Below the pieces are notes generated by a model. The model was not told the DNA's origin. It saw only the letters and a program-made list of their open reading frames with translations, and did no database searches. This document shows positions 21,931-29,497 of a DNA stretch of 64,000 bases, piece after piece. This DNA comes from Caulobacter sp. 73W (GTDB taxonomy: Bacteria > Pseudomonadota > Alphaproteobacteria > Caulobacterales > Caulobacteraceae). The position numbers and the translations under genes are program-made. The stretch covers positions 806,001-870,000 of the forward strand of contig NZ_CP158375.1 in the NCBI RefSeq assembly GCF_041021955.1, written 5' to 3'. Position 1 is the stretch's first letter; each line of letters opens with the position of its first letter.

Positions 21931-22626
21931 TCACTTCAGTCTGTAATGCCCAGCCAGCCGGTCCAGCGCCAGGACCAGCACCGTCTTGCCCGACCGCCGG
22001 GGCAGACCCAGCGCGCGTTCGGCGGCGTCGAGGGCGGAGCCGGCGCCGCAGACGCGTTCCAGGATCTCCCTCAGTCCCGGCCCCGCGGCGTCCAGCGCGT
22101 GGGCGATGCGGTCCTTGGCGGCGCGGGCGCGTTCGGCGGGCTCCAGACCCCGACCACGGCCGCCGCGGCTGCGCGGGCCGGCGTCCCAGGCCATGGTCAG
22201 GCGGCCCACGGTTCCGGCGCGCATGAAGTCGTCGCGCAGGCGCTCCCCGGCCGCCGCCTGCAGCGGGGTCAGCCAAGGGCGGCCCTGCGGGTCGCGGCGG
22301 CGCGCCAGCCAGGCGATGGGGGACTCGCCCAGATTGGCGCGGCGAGTCACGAGGCGGCCGTTCGCCTCGGCGACCACGCGCTCGCCATCGATGACGCCGG
22401 GCCGGGCGGCGGGGGCGGCGTCGGCCGCCGGCGGACGGGCCAGGACGTAACCGCCCTGCCCGCGCGGTTTGAGACCGGGATCGGCCGCCAGGGCGGCGAA
22501 GGCGGCCTCGTCCAGGCGCAGCAGCGGCCGGCGGCGGCGATCCGGACCGACGCGCAGGAGGTAGGCCTCGCCGGCCGCCTCCAGCCAGGCGTCGGGACGG
22601 GCCAGCAGGGCCGCCGCGCGGTTCAC
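21931..22626 (-). CDS. DUF6456 domain protein
   Basis: A 231-residue protein. The C-terminal ~140 residues match the alphaproteobacterial DUF6456 pattern (ESPIAWLARR, GERLRDDFMRAGTVGRLTMAW, AKDRIAHALDAAGPGLREIL, ERVCGAG, WPRRSGK-type LPRRSGKTVLVLALDRLA). The domain often occurs with helix-turn-helix proteins and may be regulatory, but no activity is established. Its GTG start overlaps the TGA of the DnaA-HTH gene upstream (GTGA), so translation is probably coupled. Confidence 0.78.
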   Translation of the reverse strand: MNRAAALLARPDAWLEAAGEAYLLRVGPDRRRRPLLRLDEAAFAALAADPGLKPRGQGGYVLARPPAADAAPAARPGVIDGERVVAEANGRLVTRRANLGESPIAWLARRRDPQGRPWLTPLQAAAGERLRDDFMRAGTVGRLTMAWDAGPRSRGGRGRGLEPAERARAAKDRIAHALDAAGPGLREILERVCGAGSALDAAERALGLPRRSGKTVLVLALDRLAGHYRLK

Positions 22627-22991
22627 GCCGGGGCCCAGGCGTCGGCTGGGGCCTGGCGCAAGCAGGCTTCCATCTCGGTCAGACGAGCGTCGAAGGCGGC
22701 GTCGTCGCGCAGGTCCTCGATCCGGTGGCAGGCGTGGCTGGCCGTGGTGCGGTCGCGGCCGAAGGCGGCGGCGACGCGGGCCATGGGCCAGGCGAAGGCC
22801 ACATGGGTCAGGTACATGGCGATCTGGCGGGCGCGCGCGGCATCGGCACGGGCCCGGGTGCGGGCGGCGATCTCGCGCGGCGAGATGCCCGTGGACATGG
22901 CGACGAGGCTGGTCACGAAGCCGGCGGCCAGGCGATCCTTGCGCGGATCACGGCCTGCTTCGAGCAGCTCGTCATAGGTTTGGGCGGTCAT
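22623..22991 (-). CDS. DnaA C-terminal (domain IV)-like helix-turn-helix protein
   Basis: A 122-residue protein. The stretch ARQIAMYLTHVAFAWPMARV, then AAFGRDRTTASHACHRIEDL, follows the DnaA domain IV pattern in which RQIAMYL and FG-RDHTTV-HA contact the DnaA box. Here the usual DHTTV is DRTTA. No AAA+ ATPase domain is present, so it cannot initiate replication alone; it could compete at DnaA boxes or act as a regulator. The N-terminal ~45 residues are unassigned. It is coupled to the DUF6456 gene. Confidence 0.82.
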   Translation of the reverse strand: MTAQTYDELLEAGRDPRKDRLAAGFVTSLVAMSTGISPREIAARTRARADAARARQIAMYLTHVAFAWPMARVAAAFGRDRTTASHACHRIEDLRDDAAFDARLTEMEACLRQAPADAWAPA

Positions 22992-23127
22992 TCCTTACTC
23001 TCCTCGGCCCGGACGCCCCTTTGCGTCGAGCCACGACAGCAACCTTAGGTCGCGGCCTTGGAGTGAGGATAAGTTTCCTATCGTTATCCACAATAGGAAT
23101 AAATACCCGGTACGTCCGGGTTTGACG

Positions 23128-23646
23128 TCAGGCCGCGTCGGCGGCGCGGATGCCTGATTGGGAGAGAAGCTCGGGCTGCATTCCGACCACCGCGTCGTAG
23201 CCCAGGATCATGTCGACCTTCCGTCCGTCCGAGGACAGCGGCAGGCGGAGCCACAGGATCGACAGGTGGGCGGCGCCGCGCCAGGCCAGGTTATGGACGC
23301 CGACGCCGGGCTTGGCCTCGTCGACCACGCGGTCCAATTCATGACGCCAGTAGTCCGCGGCCGGGGTGCTGTAGACCTCGCCCAGGGTGCGGCCGGTGAT
23401 CTCGCGACCATAGACCGTATAGAGACCGGTGCCGGCCAGGCGCAGGGCGTAGTCGCGGCCCGTCCCGCCACGACCGTCGGAGACGACGTCGATCAGGCTG
23501 ACCGTGGGTAGCAGCCGCTTCATGCTGGACGGATCGATGTCCGCACGGCTGGGCAGCCTGGAGCCCCGACGCAGGGACGCCCAGTAAGCGAACATCTCTT
23601 GGTGGGCCCGAGCCGCCGCGGCCGGAGCGCCCAATTGCGCGACCAT
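23128..23646 (-). CDS. PAS domain protein (PAS_5 family)
   Basis: About 172 residues from ATG 23646, which has GGGA eight bases upstream (a TTG six codons earlier is possible). The PAS_5 pattern is visible: MFAYWASLRRGSRLPSRADI, KRLLPTVSLIDVV, YALRLAGTGLYTVYGREITG and a C-terminal LWLRLPLSSDGRKVDMILGY. Alphaproteobacterial PAS_5 proteins are short stand-alone sensors with no output domain; ligand and partner are unknown. A near-match to a CtrA box (TTAA-N7-TCAA, 23684-23698) lies upstream. Confidence 0.82.
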   Translation of the reverse strand: MVAQLGAPAAAARAHQEMFAYWASLRRGSRLPSRADIDPSSMKRLLPTVSLIDVVSDGRGGTGRDYALRLAGTGLYTVYGREITGRTLGEVYSTPAADYWRHELDRVVDEAKPGVGVHNLAWRGAAHLSILWLRLPLSSDGRKVDMILGYDAVVGMQPELLSQSGIRAADAA

Positions 23647-23850
23647 CTCCAGAGTCCCGAACAAGCCGTTGGAATCACGACGATTAACTATCGCTCAACC
23701 AACGAATCGCGAGCAAGCGGAAAAGGGTTAACGAGACCAGAAAAGTGCCAGAACGGCACAACAGCGTTGCGCCGAAACGACAGTTCTCGTGTGGGTGACG
23801 GGTTTAGGGCTCGGAAGAGGAAGGCGACGGCCAAGCTGACCTACTCACAA

Positions 23851-23955
23851 CCGCTCACCCCGGCGAAGGCCGGGGCTCAGATAATAGGGCGGAGGCGATT
23901 CAGTCGGCCTACATCGGGGCTGGATCTGGATCCCGGCCTTCGCCGGGATGAGCGG
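23851..23955. repeat. Type D repeat, copy 1
   Basis: Ends CCGCTCACCCCGGCGAAGGC and GGCCTTCGCCGGGATGAGCGG are near-perfect reverse complements, with CCCGGC-GAA-GGCCGGGG sub-hairpins at each end. Copy 2 is at 28513, and remnants are at 42885 and perhaps 14840 and 44240. Confidence 0.88.
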
Positions 23956-23990
23956 AGGAGGAGGATCCCCTCCCCGCGCCCCAAAACGCA

Positions 23991-24024
23991 AAACGCCCGC
24001 CGTCCGCGAGGACGACGGGCGTTT
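23991..24024 (-). terminator. Intrinsic terminator of mucR
   Basis: AAACGCCCGCCGTC-CGCGAG-GACGACGGGCGTTT is a 14-base stem with one mismatch. On the minus strand it is followed by GCGTTTTGG, and it begins about 20 bases beyond the mucR stop codon. Confidence 0.75.
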
Positions 24025-24044
24025 CGAAAGCTTGGCTGGGAAGC

Positions 24045-24464
24045 TTAGCGGCCCTTGCGGGCCGGCTTACGTCCGCCCTGGCCCAGGCCCATCTGCTTGG
24101 CCAGGTCCGAACGCGCCTTGGCGTAGTTCGGGGCGACCATGGGATAGTCCTTGGGCAGGTTCCACTTGGCCCGATATTCCTCGGGGCTCATGTTGTACTT
24201 GGTGCGCAGGTGGCGCTTCAGCGACTTGAACTTGCGGCCGTCCTCGAGGCAGACGAGGTGGTCCGGCGTGATCGAGCGCTTGAGCGGCACGGCCGGCTCC
24301 TTAGGCGCGACCTCGACCGGCTCGGCGCCGGTGGCGATGTCGGCCAGAGCGCGGTGGATGCTCTGGATCAGCGCGGGCAGGTCGGAGGCCGACACGGAAT
24401 TGTTGCCCACATAAGCGGACACGATATCCGCCGTCATCTCGATGATTTCTGCTTTATCGTCCAT
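24045..24464 (-). CDS. mucR: MucR/Ros family transcriptional regulator
   Basis: A 139-residue zinc-finger-type regulator. The N-terminal part (IIEMTADIVSAYVGNNSV, LIQSIHRAL) is the oligomerisation region. The C-terminal part carries HLVCLEDGRKFKSLKRHLRT, then MSPEEYRAKWNLPKDYPMVA, the Ros/MucR finger. As in many MucR proteins, the second cysteine of the finger is Asp. MucR proteins bind AT-rich DNA as H-NS-like silencers; in Caulobacter they act with SciP in the CtrA network. A long palindrome 109-131 bases upstream could be an autoregulatory site. Confidence 0.93.
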   Translation of the reverse strand: MDDKAEIIEMTADIVSAYVGNNSVSASDLPALIQSIHRALADIATGAEPVEVAPKEPAVPLKRSITPDHLVCLEDGRKFKSLKRHLRTKYNMSPEEYRAKWNLPKDYPMVAPNYAKARSDLAKQMGLGQGGRKPARKGR

Positions 24465-24572
24465 GTTCGTCTTGTTCTGCTGAGGACGCGAAGCGCCGCA
24501 TCAATTGTTGATTCCGAAGTCCGGAAATCCGTACTTATAGAACGTCGCTCATTCAGACAAGCGACAGGCATG

Positions 24573-24595
24573 ATCTTTGTTTCGAAAACAAAGAT
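24573..24595. promoter_or_regulatory. Perfect 23-base palindrome upstream of mucR
   Basis: ATCTTTGTTT-CGA-AAACAAAGAT has perfect 10-base arms around a 3-base centre, 109-131 bases upstream of the mucR ATG. The AT-rich arms suit a MucR-type or other dimeric regulator. There is no T-run suggesting termination. Confidence 0.5.
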
Positions 24596-24626
24596 ACACG
24601 CAGATGTGGTAACCAGGTTCAGTTTT

Positions 24627-24657
24627 TGATCTAGCAGGGCTTTAAAAGACTAGATCA
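24627..24657. promoter_or_regulatory. Second inverted repeat upstream of mucR
   Basis: TGATCTAG (24627-24634) and CTAGATCA (24650-24657) are perfect 8-base arms around a 15-base loop containing TTTAAAAG. It could be an operator or, given TTTTTGATC at its left edge, a minus-strand terminator (T-run on the wrong side for the crotonase gene). Confidence 0.35.
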
Positions 24658-24800
24658 GCGCTCGATAGCCTTTGCTACAGGTCCAGCGGCGCGGGGCCGG
24701 GCCCCAATAACGCCGGGCGGCCAGCCCGCCGATCCGCAGACCAGCGAGCAACGCCGCCCCTTTATTACAGACCAAATGCCGCACCTTTTGCGCGGCGAGA

Positions 24801-25685
24801 TCAGCGGAACCGGGGATCGTCCCAGTGTTCCCAGATGTCGGGCAGATCGCGCGACACCTTGTCGGGATAGGCCGGGGCCCGTTTCTCGAGGAATGAGGTC
24901 ACCCCTTCCTTGGCGTCGCCGGAAGCGCCGCGCGACTGGATGGCCCGGCTGTCGGCCATGTGGGCGTACATGGGGTGGGCCGCCCCAGCCATGCGCCAGA
25001 TCAGCTGCCGCGACAGGGCGACGGAGACCGGGGCGGTGTTGTCGGCGATCTCGCGCGCCAGGGCCACAGCGGCGGACAGCAGGTCCTCCGGAGCATGAAG
25101 CGAACGGACGAGTCCGCGGTCCAGCGCCTCCTGCGCGCCGAAGACGCGGCCGGTGAAGCACCACTCCAGCGCCGTCTGCGGCCCGACCAGGCGCGGCAGG
25201 AACCAAGAGGAGCAGGCCTCGGGCGTGATGCCCCGGCGGGCGAAGACGAAGCCGAACTTGGCGTCGGCGCTGGCCAGGCGGATGTCCATGGGCAGCTGCA
25301 TGGTCGCCCCCACTCCCACGGCCGCGCCGTTCACGGCGGCGATCACCGGCTTGAGGCTGTCATAGATGCGCAGGGACACGCGGCCGCCGCCGTCGCGATA
25401 GATGTCGCCAACCTTGCCCTCCTCCCGCTCCAGAGCCTGAGGCGAGGTGCGGTCGAAGGTCGCGCCGCCGCCCGACAGGTCCGCCCCGGCGCAGAAGGCG
25501 CGGCCGGAGCCGGTGACGATGACGGCGCGCACGGCGTCGTCGGCGTCGGTGTTGTCGAAGGCCTCCATCAGCTCCTTCATCATGCGGGCGGTGAAGGCGT
25601 TCAGCTTCTCCGGCCGATGGAGGGTGATGGTCGCGACGCCGTCGCGGACGTCATAGAGCAGGGTCTCGAACTTCGGCGCGCCCAT
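24801..25685 (-). CDS. Enoyl-CoA hydratase/isomerase (crotonase) family protein
   Basis: A 294-residue crotonase. TITLHRPEKLNAF, AFCAGADL (first half of the oxyanion hole), VNGAAVGVGATMQLPMDIRL (second half) and FGFVFARRGITPEACSSWFLPRLVG (with a candidate catalytic Glu in the TPEA turn) define the active site. The family hydrates or isomerises acyl-CoA thioesters in beta-oxidation and related paths; chain length is not predictable. It is divergent from a MaoC-type hydratase, and a PsrA-like operator sits between them. Confidence 0.94.
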   Translation of the reverse strand: MGAPKFETLLYDVRDGVATITLHRPEKLNAFTARMMKELMEAFDNTDADDAVRAVIVTGSGRAFCAGADLSGGGATFDRTSPQALEREEGKVGDIYRDGGGRVSLRIYDSLKPVIAAVNGAAVGVGATMQLPMDIRLASADAKFGFVFARRGITPEACSSWFLPRLVGPQTALEWCFTGRVFGAQEALDRGLVRSLHAPEDLLSAAVALAREIADNTAPVSVALSRQLIWRMAGAAHPMYAHMADSRAIQSRGASGDAKEGVTSFLEKRAPAYPDKVSRDLPDIWEHWDDPRFR

Positions 25686-25731
25686 GGCGGTCTCCCTTGT
25701 TTTGCGGGGAGAATGACCGCTACAACGGAAC

Positions 25732-25745
25732 GAAACAATCGTTTG
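25732..25745. promoter_or_regulatory. PsrA-like operator between crotonase and MaoC genes
   Basis: GAAACAATCGTTTG matches the published PsrA pattern (G/C)AAAC-N2-4-GTTT(G/C). PsrA is a TetR-family, fatty-acyl-responsive repressor of beta-oxidation genes. The site is 47 bases before the crotonase ATG and 18 bases before the MaoC ATG, and so can control both. Confidence 0.45.
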
Positions 25746-25762
25746 AATAAGAGGAGCCGCCC

Positions 25763-26212
25763 ATGAAGTCCGTGAGTTTCAACGAGGTCAGCAGCCTGGT
25801 CGGCCAGGAAATCGGGGTCTCCGACTGGGTCGAGATCACCCAGGAGCGGGTCAACCAGTTCGCGGAGGCCACCGGCGACCATCAGTGGATCCACGTGGAC
25901 GTGGAGCGCGCCACGCGTGAGATCGGCGGCCCGATCGCCCACGGCTACCTGACCCTGTCTCTGATCCCGTTCCTGGGCGCCGGCCTGCTGAACGTGTCGG
26001 GCGTCACGCGCGGCATCAACTACGGCACCGAGAAGGTGCGCTTCACCAACATGGTCCGCGTCGGCAAGAAGGTGCGCATGCGCCAGAAGCTGACCGGCGT
26101 GGAGCCCAAGGCCGGCGGCCTGCAGCTGAAGAACGAATGCACCATCGAGATCGAAGGCGAAGAACGCCCGGCCTGCGTGGCCGAGACGATCTCGATCATT
26201 TACGGGGGCTGA
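25763..26212 (+). CDS. MaoC family (R)-specific enoyl-CoA hydratase
   Basis: A 149-residue single hot-dog domain. The hydratase-2 motif is present: FAEATGDHQWIHVD with Asp39 and His44, then GPIAHGYLTLSLIPF. It probably hydrates trans-2-enoyl-CoA to (R)-3-hydroxyacyl-CoA, feeding either fatty-acid catabolism or polyhydroxyalkanoate supply. Strong ribosome binding site (AGAGGAG) before the ATG. Divergent from the crotonase gene over a 77-base spacer. Confidence 0.92.
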   Translation: MKSVSFNEVSSLVGQEIGVSDWVEITQERVNQFAEATGDHQWIHVDVERATREIGGPIAHGYLTLSLIPFLGAGLLNVSGVTRGINYGTEKVRFTNMVRVGKKVRMRQKLTGVEPKAGGLQLKNECTIEIEGEERPACVAETISIIYGG

Positions 26213-26367
26213 CACCGCCGCCCGATTTCACTCGCCTCCCGAGGCCTTGTGCCTGGGGTCCCTGCATCCGCACGCACGGCGCGACCCGTCCTGGTGAGGC
26301 GTTGGCGGACACAGGGACCCTCGCCACAAGGGCGAGGAGGCGGACTATCGGTTAGGTTCTTTCCTTC

Positions 26368-27684
26368 TTATGCCGCCCGCCGCACCCGGTCGGCCAGCAG
26401 CAGCGCGCTGCCGTGGGGCTTGGCGTCGGCGCGTTCGGCGGAGAGGGCGAGGGCCAGGTCGCGGTCGCCGGCGCGCAGGGCCGCCTCCAGCAGGGTCAGG
26501 TCGATGACGTCGCGCTGAGCGTGGCTGCCGCCGAAGCGGTAGGCGTGATGCCGCATGGGGCGCAGCAAGGTGATGACCCGGCGGTAGTCGCCGTCCACGA
26601 AGGCGGCCATGGCCTCGGTCGCCGCCTGGCCGCCTTGGGTCAGGAACTCGCGATTGTCGCCCAGGCTGTCGCGCGCCGAGGACTGGACCGAGCGGACCAG
26701 CCGCACGTCGTCCTTCCGGCCCGCCGAGGCGAAGGCCATCATGGCGTGCATGTCGTTGAAGGCGTAGGCGTTGTCCGGCTGGCAGGGCGCCCAGGTCTCG
26801 GCCACCGCGCTCCAGCGATCACCCACATCGACCCCCAGCAGCTTCAGCCGCCACAGCAGGGCGGCGGCGTCCACCATGTCGAACGCCAGGGGCGAGCGGA
26901 CGCCGTAGATCGGTCCGTCGAACAGGCGCAGGGCTTCGGCCACATCTCCCAGCTCCAGGTGATAGAGCGCCAGGTGCCACCAGTTGTGGACCGCCAGCAT
27001 GTTGTTCTCCGACCAGGCGGCTAGGTCGCCGGTCATGAAGGCGACGCCCTCCTCGCTGCGGCCCTGCATCTCCATGACGTGGGCGACGGCGTGACGGGCC
27101 CAGCCGTCGCGCGGCTCCAGCGCCAGGGCCTTGCGCCCCTGCGTCTCGGCGCGGGCGTAGTCGCCGGTCTCTTCCAGCCCGAAGGCGTGCATGGCCAGCA
27201 TGGCGTGCCAGCCGGGGACTGCATGGCTCCACACCGGCAGGGCCCGGCCGATACGGTCTCGCAGCATGCGGCTGTCGCCCAGCAGGTAGTCGACGAAGTG
27301 GCCGGCGCGGATGGCGACCATGTCCAGCGGCCAGGTGATGGCCACGTCCTCCAGGATGCGGGCGGCGTTGCGCCAGCGGCCGTCGATCATCGCCTCCATT
27401 GCCAGGATGTGCGCCGCCTCGCGGGCGTTTCCGCCGGCGGCGCGGGCGGCCTCCAGGTTATGACGCACGGCTGAGGGGCCGATAGGGTCCGTGCCCATCA
27501 GGTGCAGATAGGCGCGCAAGGCGTGGGCCATAACGAAGCCCGGGCTGTCGGCCAGGGCGGCGTCGAGTTCCGCGACGGGGTCGACGCCGAAGCGGTTGAA
27601 CAGGGCCAGGGCGCTTTCGAAGCGCTCCAGGGCGAAGGGGCTGGCGCCGGTGACGGCCAGCCCGCGGTGATCCTTGAGGGTCAT
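26368..27684 (-). CDS. TTC38-like tetratricopeptide repeat protein
   Basis: A 438-residue all-helical protein with the TTC38 family layout: GVDPVAELDAALADSPGFVM, HILAMEAMIDGRWRNAARIL, the conserved HAVPGWHAMLAMHAFGLEETG, WARHAVAHVMEMQGRSEEGV and NNMLAVHNWWHLALYHLELG. No signal peptide. TTC38 homologues are widespread in bacteria and eukaryotes, but no biochemical role is established. The C-terminus is AERADAKPHGSALLLADRVR. Divergent from the TetR gene. Confidence 0.85.
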   Translation of the reverse strand: MTLKDHRGLAVTGASPFALERFESALALFNRFGVDPVAELDAALADSPGFVMAHALRAYLHLMGTDPIGPSAVRHNLEAARAAGGNAREAAHILAMEAMIDGRWRNAARILEDVAITWPLDMVAIRAGHFVDYLLGDSRMLRDRIGRALPVWSHAVPGWHAMLAMHAFGLEETGDYARAETQGRKALALEPRDGWARHAVAHVMEMQGRSEEGVAFMTGDLAAWSENNMLAVHNWWHLALYHLELGDVAEALRLFDGPIYGVRSPLAFDMVDAAALLWRLKLLGVDVGDRWSAVAETWAPCQPDNAYAFNDMHAMMAFASAGRKDDVRLVRSVQSSARDSLGDNREFLTQGGQAATEAMAAFVDGDYRRVITLLRPMRHHAYRFGGSHAQRDVIDLTLLEAALRAGDRDLALALSAERADAKPHGSALLLADRVRRAA

Positions 27685-27852
27685 TGCGTGCTCGGTCTGA
27701 GGGGGACCGGCATGCCCGCCGATCCGGAAGGCGCAGATATCTATAAGCCCACTCTCCGACCCTCCAGCCGACGGATGGTCCAGTCCGCCGGGAAGAGAGA
27801 ACCCTCTGAAAACGCTGGTATTTCACACACAAAATATGCTATCTCGTCAGCC

Positions 27853-28509
27853 ATGCTCGATGTCGCCGATCCGAAAACCGTACTGACGGTGCAGTCCCCG
27901 CCCCTGTCCAAGGGCGCGGCGACGCGTGCGCGCATCATGGACCTGGCCTATGACCGGATCGTCGACAAGGGCTTCGCGGCCACGTCGATCGAGGAGCTGG
28001 TCGAGGCCGGCGGCATCACCAAGAGCGGGTTCTTCTACCACTTTAAGGACAAGAACGACCTCGCCCGCCAGCTGATCGACCGCTTCATCGAAGAGGACGA
28101 GGCGCTGCTGGACAGCCTGGAGAGCCGGGCCCGCAGCCTGCACGAGGACCCGCTGCACGCGTACCTGATCTTCCTGAAGTTCACCGCCGAGGTGATGGAG
28201 GAGGTGCTGAAGGTCCGGCTCGGCTGCATCGTGGCGGCCATCGTCATACAGGACAGCGCCTTCGACGCCGGGGTGCGCGAGCGCGGGCTGGAGATCGTGA
28301 TGAGCTGGCGTCGCCGCTATCAGGCCTGGCTGGAGGAGATCGCCGCCGTCCATCCGCCGCGCATGGCCGTGGACCTGGAGACCCTGGCCGACCAGATGAC
28401 GGTCATCGTCGAGGGCGGCATCCTGCTGGCCAAGGGCCTGCGCGACCCCAGCCAGGCGGCGCGGCACATCCTGCTGTACCGGGACAGCGTGCGGCTGTTG
28501 TTCAGCTAA
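27853..28509 (+). CDS. TetR/AcrR family transcriptional regulator
   Basis: A 218-residue regulator. The N-terminal HTH reads TRARIMDLAYDRIVDKGFAA, then SIEELVEAGGITKSGFFYHF, followed by the TetR_C-like ligand domain (LGCIVAAIVIQDSAF). ATG 27853 is chosen because the TetR domain begins some 20 codons in; the longer upstream frame overlaps the divergent TTC38 gene. The short AT-rich segment 27815-27845 should hold the promoter. Ligand unknown; divergent placement suggests it may regulate the TTC38 gene or itself, and the neighbouring acyl-CoA genes make a PsrA-like role possible but unproven. Confidence 0.9.
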   Translation: MLDVADPKTVLTVQSPPLSKGAATRARIMDLAYDRIVDKGFAATSIEELVEAGGITKSGFFYHFKDKNDLARQLIDRFIEEDEALLDSLESRARSLHEDPLHAYLIFLKFTAEVMEEVLKVRLGCIVAAIVIQDSAFDAGVRERGLEIVMSWRRRYQAWLEEIAAVHPPRMAVDLETLADQMTVIVEGGILLAKGLRDPSQAARHILLYRDSVRLLFS

Positions 28510-28512
28510 AAA

Positions 28513-28602
28513 CGGCTCACCCCGGCGAAGGCCGGGGTCCAGGTGAAACCCTGCTGATGCTCTGGATAAATCTGGATCCCGGCCTTCGCCGGGATGAGCG
28601 GT
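28513..28602. repeat. Type D repeat, copy 2
   Basis: GGCTCACCCCGGCGAAGGCC on the left and GGCCTTCGCCGGGATGAGCG on the right, with TCTGGATAAATCTGGATCC between. It lies just after the TetR stop codon and is followed by an end of a type E-like element (CCCCTCCCCGCAAGCGGGGG). Confidence 0.88.
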
Positions 28603-28641
28603 TGAAGAGTCCCCTCCCCGCAAGCGGGGGAGGAGAAGAGC

Positions 28642-29025
28642 TTACTTCAACCCGTGCCCGCCGACCGGGACGGTCTCTACGTGGCTTTCGAAGGCCGCGA
28701 TCAGGGGGCGGCCCTTGGTGATGGCGTCCTTCACCGAGGGGAGCTGCAGGGAGGCCTTGTGGCTTTCAGCGCTGTCCCAGACCTCGGTGATCCAGATCGC
28801 GTCGGCGTCATCGGGCGCTTTGGCGACGACGTAAGACAGGCAGCCGGGCATGCCGGACACGCCCTCCAGCAGGATGGCGATCAGCGCGTCGCGCTGGCCG
28901 GGGGCGGCTTTCATCTTGCCGATCAGGCCGTACATGGGCGTGGCTCCCGCAGCGGTGGACAGGGTTGCGCCCGCCAGGCCGAGGGCCAGGCTTCCAGTCA
29001 CGAAATCGCGGCGGCGGGGCGTCAT
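28642..29025 (-). CDS. Exported antibiotic-biosynthesis-monooxygenase (ABM) domain protein
   Basis: About 127 residues from ATG 29025. The N-terminus MTPRRRDFVTGSLALGLAGA resembles a twin-arginine signal. The mature part is one dimeric alpha/beta-barrel ABM domain (YGLIGKMKAAPGQRDALIAI, GMPGCLSYVVAKAPDDADAI, WITEVWDSAESHKASL). Such proteins bind or oxidise small aromatic or haem-like ligands or act as putative quinol monooxygenases. The start is not certain because the upstream G/C-rich context gives no clear ribosome binding site. Confidence 0.82.
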   Translation of the reverse strand: MTPRRRDFVTGSLALGLAGATLSTAAGATPMYGLIGKMKAAPGQRDALIAILLEGVSGMPGCLSYVVAKAPDDADAIWITEVWDSAESHKASLQLPSVKDAITKGRPLIAAFESHVETVPVGGHGLK

Positions 29026-29064
29026 GGGGGAAGTGGTAGCGCCGGAACGAACGCCGCGCCAGCC

Positions 29065-29098
29065 AATCCCCTCTCCCCGCAAGCGGGGCGAGGGGATT
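29065..29098. terminator. Hairpin downstream of merR
   Basis: AATCCCCTCTCCCCGC-AA-GCGGGGCGAGGGGATT has 16-base arms with one mismatch and ends exactly at the merR stop codon. It is related to the ends of the B/E repeats and probably terminates the receptor-merR transcript. Confidence 0.6.
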
Positions 29099-29497
29099 TT
29101 AAGTATCCGGCGCCAGCGCGGCGATGATCCGGCAGTCGGCGATGGCACCCCGGCCGCACTGGTCGATCATGCCGGACAGCTCGCGGCCCAGGGCCTGGAG
29201 GTCGGCGATCTTGCGCTCGACCACCGCCAGGTGGGCGTGGGCCAGGGTGTCGACCGTGGCGCAGGACTGGTCGCGCTGGTCAGCCAAGTCCAGCAGGGTG
29301 CGGACCTGATCGATGGGGAAGCCCAGCTCCCGCGCGCGACGGATGAAGGCCAGGCGGCCGCGCTCGGCCTCGCCATAGGCGCGGTAGTTGCCGGCGGTGC
29401 GCGGCGGCGTGGGCAGCAGGCCGATCCGCTCGTAATAGCGGACGGTCTCGACCTTCACCCCCGCGGCGCGGGCCAGATCCCCGATGGTCAGCGTCAC
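29099..29497 (-). CDS. MerR family regulator with soft-metal-type cysteines
   Basis: A 132-residue regulator. The MerR HTH is TIGDLARAAGVKVETVRYYE, then RIGLLPTPPRTAGNYRAYG. Three cysteines sit at Cys79, Cys114 and Cys122. Cys79 is where ZntR, MerR and PbrR carry their dimer-helix cysteine, and the C-terminal loop QCGRGAIADCRII has the Cys-X7-Cys spacing of CueR. The family twists the promoter DNA to activate transcription when metal binds; a Zn, Cd, Pb, Hg or Cu/Ag response is plausible. The GTG start overlaps the TGA of the receptor gene (GTGA). Confidence 0.9.
   Translation of the reverse strand: MTLTIGDLARAAGVKVETVRYYERIGLLPTPPRTAGNYRAYGEAERGRLAFIRRARELGFPIDQVRTLLDLADQRDQSCATVDTLAHAHLAVVERKIADLQALGRELSGMIDQCGRGAIADCRIIAALAPDT

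Larger units (their letters stand above)
23647..24044. other. Intergenic region, 398 bases, mostly repeat and terminator
   Basis: From the PAS start it contains a near-consensus CtrA site (23684-23698), a small perfect inverted repeat GTGCC-AGAAC-GGCAC (23745-23759), the type D repeat (23851-23955) and the mucR terminator (23991-24024). I see no gene in it. Confidence 0.5.
24465..24800. other. AT-rich intergenic region upstream of mucR, 336 bases
   Basis: It contains two inverted repeats (24573-24595 and 24627-24657) in a clearly AT-richer stretch (24480-24660), then GC-rich sequence leading to the 3' end of the crotonase gene. No ORF of note. The inverted repeats make this the likely mucR promoter and operator. 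Confidence 0.5.

Noticed and set aside
23684..23698. TTAA-N7-TCAA as a CtrA box for the PAS gene
   Set aside because: One half-site is imperfect and the AT-rich patch is short; kept only as a remark, not a feature.
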